Origin: Acaudatibacter sp963835495
GTDB lineage: Bacteria > Pseudomonadota > Alphaproteobacteria > Caulobacterales > Caulobacteraceae
Direction of reading: 5' to 3'
Assembly: GCA_963835495.1 (NCBI GenBank)
Contig: CAWIFQ010000005.1
Coordinates: 434,001 to 498,000, forward strand
Length of the DNA stretch: 64,000 nucleotides
The translations under genes and the position numbers were made by a program. A model generated the notes under the pieces. That model was not told where the DNA came from. It saw only the letters and a program-made list of their open reading frames with translations, and did no database searches. Shown here one piece after another: positions 16,650-25,126 of this stretch (positions are counted from its first letter, which is position 1; each line of letters opens with the position of its first letter).

Positions 16650-17638
16650 CCCTCGCTGGCTCCGTGCAGGTCGTAGAAGCGCGCGATCACCTCCTCGATC
16701 AGCGGCTCCTCGACGTGGATGTCGTCGACCGCGTGGGCGGCGGCGATGCGGGCGATCAGGACCGGGGCGGCGATACGGCGGGGGTCGAAGGCCAGCTCGA
16801 GCTGTCGCCCGCCGCGGCTCACCACCCGCACGTCGACGTCGTCGAACGCCGGGGCGGCCTCGGCGAAATCCACGAACAGCCGCCGCTCGGCCAGCACGCC
16901 GGCGCGCAGGGCCTCGAACGTGCCGTCGGCCAGGATCCTGCCGTCGCCGATCACGATCACGCGCTCGGCCAGCGCCTCGATGTCGTGCATGTCGTGGGTG
17001 GTGAGGATGACGGTGACGCCGCGCTCGCGGTTGATGCGGCCGATGAACTCGCGCACCGCCAGCTTGGACGGCGCGTCGAGGCCGATGGTCGGTTCGTCGA
17101 GGAACACCAGCGGCGGCTCGTGCAGCAGCGCCGCAGCGATCTCGCAGCGCATGCGCTGGCCGAGCGACAGCTGGCGCACCGGCTGGTTCAGCACCTTGTC
17201 CAGCTTGAGCAGCGCCGCCAGCTCGTCGCGGATGCGCACATAGCGATCCTGCGGCACGCGGTAGATGTCGCGCAGCAGATCGAAGCCTTCGATCACCGGC
17301 AGGTCCCACCACAACTGCGTGCGCTGGCCGAACACGACGCCGATCCGCGCCACGTGCTTGACCCGCTGGCGCCACGGGATCAGGCCGTCGACCTCGCAGC
17401 GCCCCGACGTCGGCTCCAGGATGCCGGAGAGGATCTTGATGGTGGTCGACTTGCCGGCGCCGTTGGGCCCGATCAGGCCGACCAACTCGCCCTGCGCGAT
17501 GCCGAAGCTGACCGCCTTCAACGCCTCGACCTGGCGCCAGCGGCGATGGAACAGGCCTTTGACAGCCCCCATCGCCCCCGCGTCGCGCTCGGCGATGCGA
17601 TAGGTCTTCGACAGCTCCTCGACGAGGATCTGGGGCAT
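16646..17638 (-). CDS. ABC transporter ATP-binding protein
   Basis: 330 residues. Walker A GPNGAGKST is at 57-65, the ABC signature LSLGQ at 157-161, Walker B FLDEP at 179-183 and the H-loop His at about 215 in TTHD. VVFGQRTQLWWDLPVIEGFDLL is characteristic of ATPases partnered with DUF990 permeases. The C-terminal 80 residues form an extension ending GASEG. It energises a homodimer-plus-two-permeases exporter. The stop overlaps the first permease start by 4 bases, so the subunits are translationally coupled. The promoter should lie in the 80 bases between this gene and the response regulator gene. Confidence 0.92.
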   Translation of the reverse strand: MPQILVEELSKTYRIAERDAGAMGAVKGLFHRRWRQVEALKAVSFGIAQGELVGLIGPNGAGKSTTIKILSGILEPTSGRCEVDGLIPWRQRVKHVARIGVVFGQRTQLWWDLPVIEGFDLLRDIYRVPQDRYVRIRDELAALLKLDKVLNQPVRQLSLGQRMRCEIAAALLHEPPLVFLDEPTIGLDAPSKLAVREFIGRINRERGVTVILTTHDMHDIEALAERVIVIGDGRILADGTFEALRAGVLAERRLFVDFAEAAPAFDDVDVRVVSRGGRQLELAFDPRRIAAPVLIARIAAAHAVDDIHVEEPLIEEVIARFYDLHGASEG

Positions 17639-17721
17639 GGCTGGGCGCCGGCGCTAGGATGAAGGGGCGCGGAACCTAGTGAAGCGCCGCCGCCGCGTCA
17701 ACGACCGGCGTTACGCGGAGT

Positions 17722-18225
17722 TCAGGCCGTCCGTTTGCGCGGGGCGCTCTTGGCGCGGCCGCTTGTCCGGCGCGCCTTCACCATCCCCTTGGCGAGAACG
17801 GCGGACAGGGCTTCGGCCAGGCGCGACGGATTGATCGGCTTGGCCACGACATCGGTCATGCCGCAGGCGAGGTAGCGCAGTATCTCGCCTGGCGCGGCGG
17901 CCGGGGTCACCGCGATGATCGGCACGGCGCCAACCGGCTCCGGCAAGTCCCGGATGGCGCGTGTCGCGGCCATGCCGTCCATGCGCGGCATGAAGATGTC
18001 CATCAGCACCACGTCGAAGCGACCCAACTCCACGGCTTCCAACGCCTCGCGACCGTTCTCCACACACTCGTGGAACAGGCCGAACTGGTCGCAGCACAGG
18101 CCCAGCATCAGGCGGTTCTCGAGCACGTCGTCGACGATCAGCACATGGGCGCGGGTAAACGTCGGATATGCGGGCGCCGCGGGCTCGGCCGCTAGCACAT
18201 CGTTTGCCGCCACGTAGTCTGACAT
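17722..18225 (-). CDS. Single-domain response regulator
   Basis: 167 residues. A receiver domain runs from about 26 to 145: acidic pocket Asp32-Asp33 (IVDD), phospho-acceptor Asp76 (DVVLMDIFMP), Thr107 (AVTP) and Lys129 (AKPI). There is no output domain; the C-terminal tail is rich in Arg and Lys (KARRTSGRAKSAPRKR). It receives a phosphoryl group from an unknown kinase, with no histidine kinase gene in the window. The basic tail could contact nucleic acid or an acidic partner, which is speculation. It is monocistronic in appearance and divergent from the amidohydrolase gene. Confidence 0.87.
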   Translation of the reverse strand: MSDYVAANDVLAAEPAAPAYPTFTRAHVLIVDDVLENRLMLGLCCDQFGLFHECVENGREALEAVELGRFDVVLMDIFMPRMDGMAATRAIRDLPEPVGAVPIIAVTPAAAPGEILRYLACGMTDVVAKPINPSRLAEALSAVLAKGMVKARRTSGRAKSAPRKRTA

Positions 18226-18439
18226 TCTTCAGCCCTCAACGCAGTCGCCCCCGCGGCCCGCATCTGTCGGTTCGCCGATAAGCTGAAGCGTCGGGGTTTC
18301 CCGCCGCTTAATGGCGGCGTCGGAATCTCCACAATCTGACTGGCTTTCCCGTGCGTCGCCCCCGCCATTGTGCCTGCGTTGGCGACCGCGCAGTGTCGGC
18401 GCCAGACAAAAGGTCGCGCAGACGGCCAAGGAGGAAGAG

Positions 18440-19597
18440 ATGGCCGACGACGGCTTCGTGCTGGAAATCCCGGAGATGGTGGGCATCGCGCTCTCGCCCG
18501 AACGCTCGCCCCAGGCCGCCACCAAGGCGTGGCCGGAGGGCACGCTGATCATCTCGGCCGACAGCCACATGCTGGAGCCGGACTGCTGGGTCGACCGCTT
18601 CCCGGACGCGCTGAAAGAGCAGGCGCCCAGGATGGAGTTCAAGGACGGCGGCTACCAGCTCTCGGTCAACGGCAAGCTGATGACCCCGCCACCGATCGCG
18701 CAAAACCTGTGCCTGGCCCTCGAATGCACGCCCGGCTTCACCGATGTCGAGGCGCGGCTGAAGGACCTGGATGTCGAGGGTGTGGAGAAGGAGCTGATCT
18801 TCCCGCAGCGGCTGTTCGGCCTGTTCATGTTCGGCAAGATGATGAACCGGCCCGAGACCTTCGCGGCCTACAACGAGCACATCGCCGAGGCGTGCGCGGC
18901 CGGGAAAGGGCGCCTCTTCCCGGTGATGGTGCCCAACTACTGGGATCCGGCGGGCGCCAAGGCGTCGGTCGACCGCTGTCAGGCGCTGGGCGCGCGCTGC
19001 CTGATGATCCCGATCAAGCCGGGCGACGACGTCGACGGCGAGCCGATCCAGTATTCCAACCCCAAGCTCGATCCGCTGTGGGACGCGATCGCCGAGAGCG
19101 GCATCCCGCTGTGCTTCCACATCGGCGAGGCGATCCCGACCGCCGCGCCGGGCGCCGCCGGCACCTTCGTGCTGACCCAGATGCAGGGCTTCCGCCACAT
19201 CTGGGGCCAGCTCACGTTCGGCGGCGTGTTCGATCGGTTCCCGAAGCTGAAGGTAGTGTTCGTCGAGGGCGGCATCTGCTGGGTGGCGTCGATGCTCCAC
19301 GACGCCGACATGATCTACAACTCGTTCCCAACGGTGATGAACCCGAAGCTGGCGCATCCGCCGAGCTGGTACTGGTTCAACCACTGCTATGCGACGTTCA
19401 TGACCGACCCGGCGGGGCTGGAGCTGCTGCACCGGATCGGCGCCGACCGGGTGATGTGGTCGTCAGACTATCCGCACCAGGAAAGCACGTTCGGCTACAC
19501 CCGTAGCGCCATCCAGGCGGTGTTCGACGCCACCACCGTCGAGAACGCGCAGAAGATCCTCGGCAAGACCGCGCTCGACCTGTTCGACATGCGCTGA
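18440..19597 (+). CDS. Amidohydrolase family protein (ACMSD-like)
   Basis: 385 residues from ATG 18440, which has an excellent AAGGAGGAAGAG upstream; the frame is open further 5' without support. The metal-binding opening IISADSHMLEPDCW (Asp-x-His), the internal CFHIGEAIP and the late SSDYPHQESTFGY (the catalytic Asp region) define the amidohydrolase_2 branch, which includes decarboxylases such as ACMSD and many uncharacterised enzymes of aromatic or steroid catabolism. Zinc-dependent hydrolysis or decarboxylation is expected. The next gene, a flavin oxidoreductase, follows by 22 bases, so both likely serve the same catabolic pathway. Confidence 0.87.
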   Translation: MADDGFVLEIPEMVGIALSPERSPQAATKAWPEGTLIISADSHMLEPDCWVDRFPDALKEQAPRMEFKDGGYQLSVNGKLMTPPPIAQNLCLALECTPGFTDVEARLKDLDVEGVEKELIFPQRLFGLFMFGKMMNRPETFAAYNEHIAEACAAGKGRLFPVMVPNYWDPAGAKASVDRCQALGARCLMIPIKPGDDVDGEPIQYSNPKLDPLWDAIAESGIPLCFHIGEAIPTAAPGAAGTFVLTQMQGFRHIWGQLTFGGVFDRFPKLKVVFVEGGICWVASMLHDADMIYNSFPTVMNPKLAHPPSWYWFNHCYATFMTDPAGLELLHRIGADRVMWSSDYPHQESTFGYTRSAIQAVFDATTVENAQKILGKTALDLFDMR

Positions 19598-19619
19598 CGC
19601 CGAGCAACAGGAGCCTGCC

Positions 19620-20753
19620 ATGAAGTCGCCCGTCTGCGAGATGCTGGGGATCGAGTTCCCCCTGTTCGCCTTCAGTCACTGCCGCGACGTCGTGGCCGCC
19701 GTCAGCCGCGCGGGCGGCTTCGGCGTGCTGGGCGCCACCGGCCACACCGCTGAGTCGGTGCGCACCGAGCTGAAGTGGATCGACGACCACGTCGACGGCA
19801 AGCCCTACGGCCTCGACCTGCTGTTTCCGGAAAACATGGCCACCGCCGGCGAGGTCGGGGTCACCTACAATTCGCTGAAGACTCGCATACCGCAGGAGCA
19901 CCAGGACTTCGCCGCCGGCCTGCTGGCGTCAGCCGGCGTCGAGATGCTCGAACAGCATGTCTCGGACGACCGCGCCCAGCCGTTCGATCCCGAGCAGGCG
20001 ATGCGGACGATGGAGGCCGCGTTCGAGCACCCGATCAAGCTGATCGCCAACGCGCTGGGCGTGCCGCCGCCGGCGATGATCGAGATGGGCAAGCGCCACG
20101 GGGTGCCGGTGGCCGCCCTGGTCGGGGCCAAGGAGCACGCGATCCGCCAGGTCAACGCCGGGGTCGACATCCTGGTGGTGCAGGGCACCGAGGCCGGCGG
20201 CCACTGCGGCGAGGTCACCACCATGGTGCTGGTGCCGGAGGTGCTGCAGGCGATCAAGAAGATCCGCGACGTGCCGGTGCTGGCCGCCGGCGGGATCATG
20301 AACGGCCGCCAGATGGCCGCCTGCATGGCGATGGGCGCGGCCGGGGTCTGGACCGGCTCGGTCTGGCTGGCGACGGTCGAGAGCGAGACCAGCGAGATCT
20401 TCCGCGAGAAGATGATCGAGGCCTCCAGCCGCGACGCCGTCCGGGTCAAGACCCGCACCGGCAAGCCCGCCCGCCAGCTGCGCTCCGCCTGGACCGAAGC
20501 CTGGGAGCGTAGTCCCAACAGCCCCGGCGCCTTGCCGATGCCGCTGATGAGCCTGGTCTCGGAGAACGCCCTGCGCTCGGCGCAGCGCGCGGCCGAGGGC
20601 GGCAACACCAAGGCGCGCGACCTGGTGACCTATTTCGTCGGCCAGGGCGTCGGGCTGGTCGATTCCGTCCGCAGTGCGGGACAGGTAGTGCAGGACTTCA
20701 AGGAAGAGTTCCTTGAGGCGGTCGAGCACATGAACGACCTGCTGGACGATTGA
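19620..20753 (+). CDS. Nitronate monooxygenase / 2-nitropropane dioxygenase-like flavoprotein
   Basis: 377 residues forming a TIM-barrel FMN enzyme: it opens with CEMLGIEFPLFAFSHCRDVVAAVSRAGGFGVLGA, has VQGTEAGGHCGEV (the phosphate/flavin loop) and VPVLAAGGIMNGRQMAACMAMGAAGVWTGS. This is the NMO/enoyl-reductase-like NAD(P)H:flavin group. The C-terminal third (after residue 270) is an extension seen in members linked with catabolism. It may oxidise nitronates or act as a quinone/enoyl reductase; the sequence does not say. GGAGCC precedes the ATG. It is co-transcribed with the amidohydrolase (22-base gap) and converges with the cytochrome gene. Confidence 0.87.
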   Translation: MKSPVCEMLGIEFPLFAFSHCRDVVAAVSRAGGFGVLGATGHTAESVRTELKWIDDHVDGKPYGLDLLFPENMATAGEVGVTYNSLKTRIPQEHQDFAAGLLASAGVEMLEQHVSDDRAQPFDPEQAMRTMEAAFEHPIKLIANALGVPPPAMIEMGKRHGVPVAALVGAKEHAIRQVNAGVDILVVQGTEAGGHCGEVTTMVLVPEVLQAIKKIRDVPVLAAGGIMNGRQMAACMAMGAAGVWTGSVWLATVESETSEIFREKMIEASSRDAVRVKTRTGKPARQLRSAWTEAWERSPNSPGALPMPLMSLVSENALRSAQRAAEGGNTKARDLVTYFVGQGVGLVDSVRSAGQVVQDFKEEFLEAVEHMNDLLDD

Positions 20754-20794
20754 CGGCGGCCACGCGTCGCGCCGCCATCCCGCGGACCCGCGTG

Positions 20795-21122
20795 TCAGCG
20801 CCTCGCTAGGGCCATCGTGTAGCTGACGACGTCCTTGATCTGAGCGTCTGTCAGCTTGTCGCTGTAGTGCGGCATCTTTCCTTGGCCGTTCTTGACGATT
20901 GCGACCAGCGCCACCGTGGAGAGACGCGCGAACGAAGGATCGTTCAACGGCAGCACGTGCATCGCCTTGCCGGCGGGGGTGTCGCCCGCGCCAGTGGGCG
21001 CCGTGGCACATCTGACACTTCGACTTGTAGGTGGCCATGCCGCCTCCCTGGGCCGCCGCAGCCCCGCCTGCCGCCAGCAACACCGCCGCGCTCACCACCC
21101 CAACCACAAGACGTCCGATCAT
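20795..21122 (-). pseudogene. Small c-type cytochrome, frameshifted
   Basis: The start is ATG 21122 with a signal peptide (MIGRLVVGVVSAAVLLAAGGAAAAQ) and a haem c motif CQMCH in MATYKSKCQMCHGA. Directly after this the frame shifts. A continuation one base off reads DTPAGKAMHVLPLNDPSFA, then VKNGQGKMPHYSDKLTDAQ (axial Met region) and SYTMALARR before TGA at 20795. One extra base in the GGG run at 20996-20998 (plus strand) explains it. The repaired product is a roughly 108-residue periplasmic class I cytochrome c, an electron carrier. It lies beside a GMC dehydrogenase gene (about 100 bases upstream on the same strand), a plausible electron donor. Confidence 0.8.
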
Positions 21123-21220
21123 TGTCACCCCCGAACCAATCTGAGACCTGACGCGAGACTTAACTGAGGGCCGGCTCGTTCGGAAAAGCCGCGCCCGCGT
21201 CGCCGGCCTGGCGCGCTGGA

Positions 21221-22765
21221 CTAGCCGGCGCCTAGCCGCTGCGCCATCACCTCGGCGATCATCACCGTCGTCAGGTGGGTGTTGGCGCGCACGACGTTGG
21301 GCATGACCGAAGCGTCTATGACGCGCAGGCCCTCAAGTCCCAGGACCCGGCAGTCGCCGTCGACCACGCTCAACGGGTCGGACGGATCGCCCATCCGGCA
21401 ACTGCTCGTCGCGTGCTGGGTGTCGCCAGCGTTCTTCAAGTTGAAGGCGTCGATCTCGGCGTCGGACGCGTCGGCCAGCGCCAGGTCGACCTGGCCGATC
21501 GCCGCGACGCTGCCGCGCCCGGCCAGCGCCAGCAGGCGGCGGACGCCGTCGCGCATGCGGATGACGTCGGAGGGGTCGTCCAGCATGTTCTCCTCGATCA
21601 CCGGCTGCGCAGACGGATCGCGTGAGGCCAGCCGCACGACGCCGCGGGAAAAGCACTGGTTCACCCAGACGCCGAGCAGGCCGAACACCGCCTCGTCGGC
21701 CTCGACGTGGTGGCCGAGGCTGTCGCCGAAGCGGTTCATCGCCACCATCATCATGTCGTTGGGCCCGGCGCCGCCGAGGCCCGACGCGTAGCGGACACAG
21801 ACGTTGGTGTGGCGGAAGCCCTTGGGCGGCTGGGCGAACGGCTCGAGCCGGACCGGCAGGAAGACGGCCGGGTGATCCTGAAACAACTCGCCGACGGGCA
21901 GGGCCGTCTTCACGGCGATTTCCAGGGCCTCGAGCTGCGCGGCTGGGCCGACGCCGGAGCGCAGCAGGATCGCAGGCGAATGCACCGCGCCGGCCGAGAG
22001 GATGACGGTTCCACCCCGCACCTCGCGCCAGGCGCCGCCCTGCAGCACCCGCACGCCGGCGGCGCGATCGCCGTCGAACAGCACCCTGTCGACGAGCGCC
22101 TCACCGAAGATGGCCAGGTTGTTGCGGCCGCGGGCCGGCTCCAGGTAGGCGTCGTTGACGCTCACCCGCACGCCGTCCCGGTTGTTGATCGCATAGGGCG
22201 AAAGTCCGGTGCTCCCAGGGGCGTTGTGATCGGGCGCCCACGGATAGCCTTCGTCGAGCGCGGCCTCGGCGAGGGCCTGGTCGACCGGACCCCACTTCGA
22301 GACCGGTGCGCGATAGATCGGGATCGGCCCGGCGTCGCCGTGATAGGCGAGGGCCCCAAACCGTTCGTCGGTCTCCAGCCGTCGGAAAGCCGGCAGCACC
22401 TCCGCGAACGACCAGCCCCGGCAGCCGGCGGCGGCCCACCCGTCGTAGTCTTCCGGCACGCCGCGGATGGCGATCTGGCCGTTGATCGCCGAACTGCCGC
22501 CGACGCCGCGGCCCCGCCAGTAGGTGCGATGCGGCTGCGCTCGGGTGCGCTGCGACTTCAGCTCGTCCCAGCGATAGCGCGCGTAGGCCTCGCCGACGAT
22601 CACCTCGTGAGGATTGGGGCTGCGCATCGCCTCGGGGGTCTGCGCCGTGGCGTAGTCAGGGCCGGCCTCGATCAGCGCGACCTGCACCCCCGGCGACGCC
22701 GAGAGCCGCGCGGCCAGCACGGCGCCCGCCGATCCCGCGCCGACGATGACGTAATCGTAGTCCAT
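21221..22765 (-). CDS. GMC family oxidoreductase (choline/alcohol dehydrogenase-like)
   Basis: 514 residues. The FAD-binding motif GAGSAG (9-14) is in YDYVIVGAGSAGAVLAARL, and the GMC signature 1 appears in RGVGGSSAINGQIAIRG. C-terminal catalytic stretches are THATSSCRMG-like (QHATSSCRMG, active-site His) and VRANTHLTTVMIAE. Such FAD enzymes oxidise alcohols to aldehydes, passing electrons to quinone or cytochrome. The alcohol here is not known. No secretion signal is seen, so it is cytoplasmic. The small cytochrome c gene lies downstream on the same strand, but it would be periplasmic, which weakens a direct partnership. Confidence 0.9.
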   Translation of the reverse strand: MDYDYVIVGAGSAGAVLAARLSASPGVQVALIEAGPDYATAQTPEAMRSPNPHEVIVGEAYARYRWDELKSQRTRAQPHRTYWRGRGVGGSSAINGQIAIRGVPEDYDGWAAAGCRGWSFAEVLPAFRRLETDERFGALAYHGDAGPIPIYRAPVSKWGPVDQALAEAALDEGYPWAPDHNAPGSTGLSPYAINNRDGVRVSVNDAYLEPARGRNNLAIFGEALVDRVLFDGDRAAGVRVLQGGAWREVRGGTVILSAGAVHSPAILLRSGVGPAAQLEALEIAVKTALPVGELFQDHPAVFLPVRLEPFAQPPKGFRHTNVCVRYASGLGGAGPNDMMMVAMNRFGDSLGHHVEADEAVFGLLGVWVNQCFSRGVVRLASRDPSAQPVIEENMLDDPSDVIRMRDGVRRLLALAGRGSVAAIGQVDLALADASDAEIDAFNLKNAGDTQHATSSCRMGDPSDPLSVVDGDCRVLGLEGLRVIDASVMPNVVRANTHLTTVMIAEVMAQRLGAG

Positions 22766-22936
22766 CGTGCCTCCGGACCGCCGCTATAGCGGCTGGCCCG
22801 GCCGGCGTCTTGACGCGTGTCCGGGGCCTGCGGCGAGATCGCTCACCTGAATTTCGCGAACAGAGGCCTATGTTGATGGCTCGCTTAGAGTTCCTTGGCG
22901 CGGCTCAGCCGCGAGCCACGCTTGAGGAGACCAGGC

Positions 22937-23545
22937 TTGATCGACCTTCCCCTGAAGAGCCGTCGTCGTTTTCTGCAGGTCGCAGTCGCCTCGATCGGCG
23001 CGACGGCGCTGGCGCAGCCCACGCTGGCGAGGGCTGCTGCCGACCCGGCGGTCGTCCTGGCGGCCAAGGCCGAACTCGAGCGCGCCGGCGCCCATGTCAC
23101 TCATTGCGACGTGGTCGGCGTGGCCGACTTCGGCCAGCCGTCGCGCGCGCCGCGCTTTCACCTGGTCGACCTCGCCAGCGGCAGAGTGGACAGTCGGCTG
23201 GTCGCGCACGGCCGCGGGTCGGATCCGGCCCACACCGGTTGGCTGAGCGCCTTCTCCAACGCGCCGCGCTCCGAGGCGACGTCCGAGGGGCGCTATGTGA
23301 CCGGCGACTACTACGTCGGCCACCACGGCCGCTCGATGCGCCTGGGCGGCCTCGACCCGACCAACAGCAACGCCGAAGCGCGCGAGATCGTGGTTCACTC
23401 GGCCTGGTACGTCGGGCCCGAGGTCGTCAGGGCGGACGGCATGCTCGGCCGCAGCGAGGGCTGCTTCGCCGTCAGCGAGTCCGACTTGCCCGAGGTCCTC
23501 GAACGCCTGGGTCCCGGACGCCTGATCGTCGCGACCAAGCTCTAG
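22937..23545 (+). CDS. Murein L,D-transpeptidase catalytic domain protein
   Basis: 202 residues from TTG 22937, preceded by GAGGAG; an upstream in-frame start at 22895 lacks a binding site. A twin-arginine-like signal (KSRRRFLQVAVASIG) ends at about residue 33. The YkuD_2-type catalytic core has His154 (VVHSAWYVG) and GRSEGC with the nucleophile Cys176. Related enzymes form 3-3 crosslinks or attach proteins to peptidoglycan, or trim stem peptides, in the periplasm. It is convergent with the retropepsin-like gene. Its ribosome binding site and start codon overlap no other gene. Confidence 0.87.
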   Translation: MIDLPLKSRRRFLQVAVASIGATALAQPTLARAAADPAVVLAAKAELERAGAHVTHCDVVGVADFGQPSRAPRFHLVDLASGRVDSRLVAHGRGSDPAHTGWLSAFSNAPRSEATSEGRYVTGDYYVGHHGRSMRLGGLDPTNSNAEAREIVVHSAWYVGPEVVRADGMLGRSEGCFAVSESDLPEVLERLGPGRLIVATKL

Positions 23546-23557
23546 GGGCGCCCGGCG

Positions 23558-24543
23558 CTAGGTGCGCGTCGGCAGGCGCAGGCGCACTTCGTCACGGCGG
23601 AAGTCGAGGCAGACGGTCTCGAAGCGGCTGAGGATATCGACGCCGATCAGGACCGCCGGGCGATTGACCAGGTCCCACATGCGGAAGGTGTGCAGGTCGG
23701 CGAAGGCCACCGGCCAGTTCGGCACCGTGAGCCCGCCGATGCGCAGGCCCGGCAGGTCGGCGAACACAGCGTCGATCGACTGGCCGGTGACGCTGATGAT
23801 CGGGATCGGCCGAAACGGAATCAGCGGATAGCGCGTCACGGCCAGGTCGCGCAGGGCCATGTTGCCGATCGTGTCCTGGGCGCCGCTATCGAGGAAGGCG
23901 GTCACACGGATGCCGGCCAGATCGGCATCGACCAGAGTCGAGCTGGCCGTCGCGCCGATGGGCCTTCAGGTGGATCTCGTCACCCATGCCCGCGCGACCG
24001 GGCTGGTCATCGATCGTCAGGGTCTGGCGCGAGAAGTCGAGGGTGAGCTGCGCGCCATCCAGCAGGTCGAGGCCCAGCATGCCTGGCGCGCCGATCGCCG
24101 CCTCCGGCAACACGGACAACGTTGCCTGCCGCTTCGGCCGTGGTCCGATCTCGACCGAGGCCTCGGTGGTCGGCGTCAGCTGCACCCCGGCGACGCCGTT
24201 CAGCGGCAGCGCCGGGCCCAGTCAGCAGGCCGAGCTTGGTCGCCACTTCGGCCGATATCACCGACTGGTTGGCGCCGGTATCGGCGACAAACTGGAACGG
24301 CCCGGCGCCGGCGATCTTCACCGGCATGGTCATCCGCTTGTAGATGTCCATGATCGCGCTGATGCGGGTCGGCGGCTGATAGTGCGACCCATTGGCCGCG
24401 GCCTGCGGGCTCGGAATATCGACGAGCCGTGAGGCGCTGCCGCCAACCTCAATGATGTCGGCGCGCGAAAGCCTGGGCGCGGCGGCGCCAAGCGCCGCCA
24501 GGCCGGCCATCAAGGCCCTACGATCCGGTGCCTGCGCGGCCAT
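23558..24543 (-). pseudogene. Double-domain retropepsin-like aspartic protease, two frameshifts
   Basis: From ATG 24543, a Tat-like or Sec-type leader (RRALMAGLAALGAAAPRLSRA) precedes two aspartic protease halves. The first has FVADTGANQSVI (DTG motif). The second has FLDSGAQDTIG (DSG) and ends VGVDILSRFETVCLDFRRDE. Two +1 shifts split it: near 24222 (after TKLGLL) and near 23960-23965 (before ATASSTLVDADLAG). Both sides are conserved in character, so the repaired protein would be about 325 residues with two retropepsin-like domains in one chain, probably periplasmic. Family relatives are called aspartyl protease family proteins. Substrate unknown. Confidence 0.75.
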
Positions 24544-24643
24544 GCCTCCCGATCCGGCGCAACCCGATTTTCCGCAGCATACACCGTTTCCGCGTTGAAA
24601 GATTGTTGGCCGTTCGCGCCACATTTCGGCGCGCGTCGAACTG

Positions 24644-25048
24644 TCAGGAGAATCGCTCCCAGGCGGACTGGCGCGACACGCCCAGCGCCTCGCCGATCCG
24701 CGCCCAGCTGACCTCGCGGCCGCGCAGCTCCTCGACCGCGGTCTGCAGCTGGTTGCCCATGCCCTGCAGGGTCTGCTCGATCGGCTTCAGGCGGGCGAGC
24801 AGGGTGTCGGTCGAGATCAGGTCGATCTTGAACTTCGATGCGTCGACCTTCGACGGGTCGAACGTGCCCGCGATGATCGAGTCGCACAGCGCCACGCACT
24901 CGTCGCAGATGAAGATGAAGCCAGGGCCAGCGATCAGCTTCTTCACCTCGTGCTGCGATTTCAGACAGAAGGAACAGTGTAGCGGCTCCTTGCCGGCATA
25001 GGGCGGCGGCAGAGTCGATGTAGTCGCGGTGTTGGCTTGCTCAGCCAC
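24644..25048 (-). CDS. ClpX-type C4 zinc finger / HTH protein
   Basis: 134 residues. An N-terminal zinc finger with Cys25-x2-Cys28 and Cys48-x2-Cys51 (LHCSFCLKSQHE, FICDECVALC) matches the zf-C4 domain of the ClpX unfoldase, but no AAA domain follows. Residues 75-110 look coiled (LLARLKPIEQTLQGMGNQLQ), and the C-terminus is a helix-turn-helix (REVSWARIGEALGVSRQSAWERF). The predicted role is a DNA-binding regulator with a dimerising zinc domain. Three near-identical palindromes lie immediately upstream (25061-25122), overlapping the likely promoter, which points to autoregulation. The aspartic protease gene is downstream, about 100 bases away. Confidence 0.85.
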   Translation of the reverse strand: MAEQANTATTSTLPPPYAGKEPLHCSFCLKSQHEVKKLIAGPGFIFICDECVALCDSIIAGTFDPSKVDASKFKIDLISTDTLLARLKPIEQTLQGMGNQLQTAVEELRGREVSWARIGEALGVSRQSAWERFS

Positions 25049-25060
25049 GGCCGAATCTCC

Positions 25061-25122
25061 GTCAGGTAAGTCCTGACAGTCAGGTACGCCCTGACGCGGC
25101 CGGCTGTCAAGGCAGCCCTGAC
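25061..25122 (-). promoter_or_regulatory. Three tandem palindromic operators overlapping a promoter
   Basis: Sites at 25061-25077 and 25079-25095 are both exactly GTCAGG-N5-CCTGAC. The third at 25106-25122 is GTCAAG-N5-CCTGAC. The starts are 18 and 27 bases apart, both multiples of 9. On the minus strand a perfect -35 hexamer TTGACA (25110-25105) lies within the third site, and a -10-like TACCTG (25086-25081) lies 18 bases on, inside the middle site. The array ends 12 bases before the start of the zinc-finger/HTH gene, so a bound protein would block its transcription. Confidence 0.8.
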
Positions 25123-25126
25123 GCCA

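Noticed and set aside
15702..17375. Permease frame extended through the ATPase gene (557 codons)
   Set aside because: The extension is antiparallel-frame noise over a clear ABC ATPase in another frame. The ATGA overlap at 16646-16649 gives the true start.
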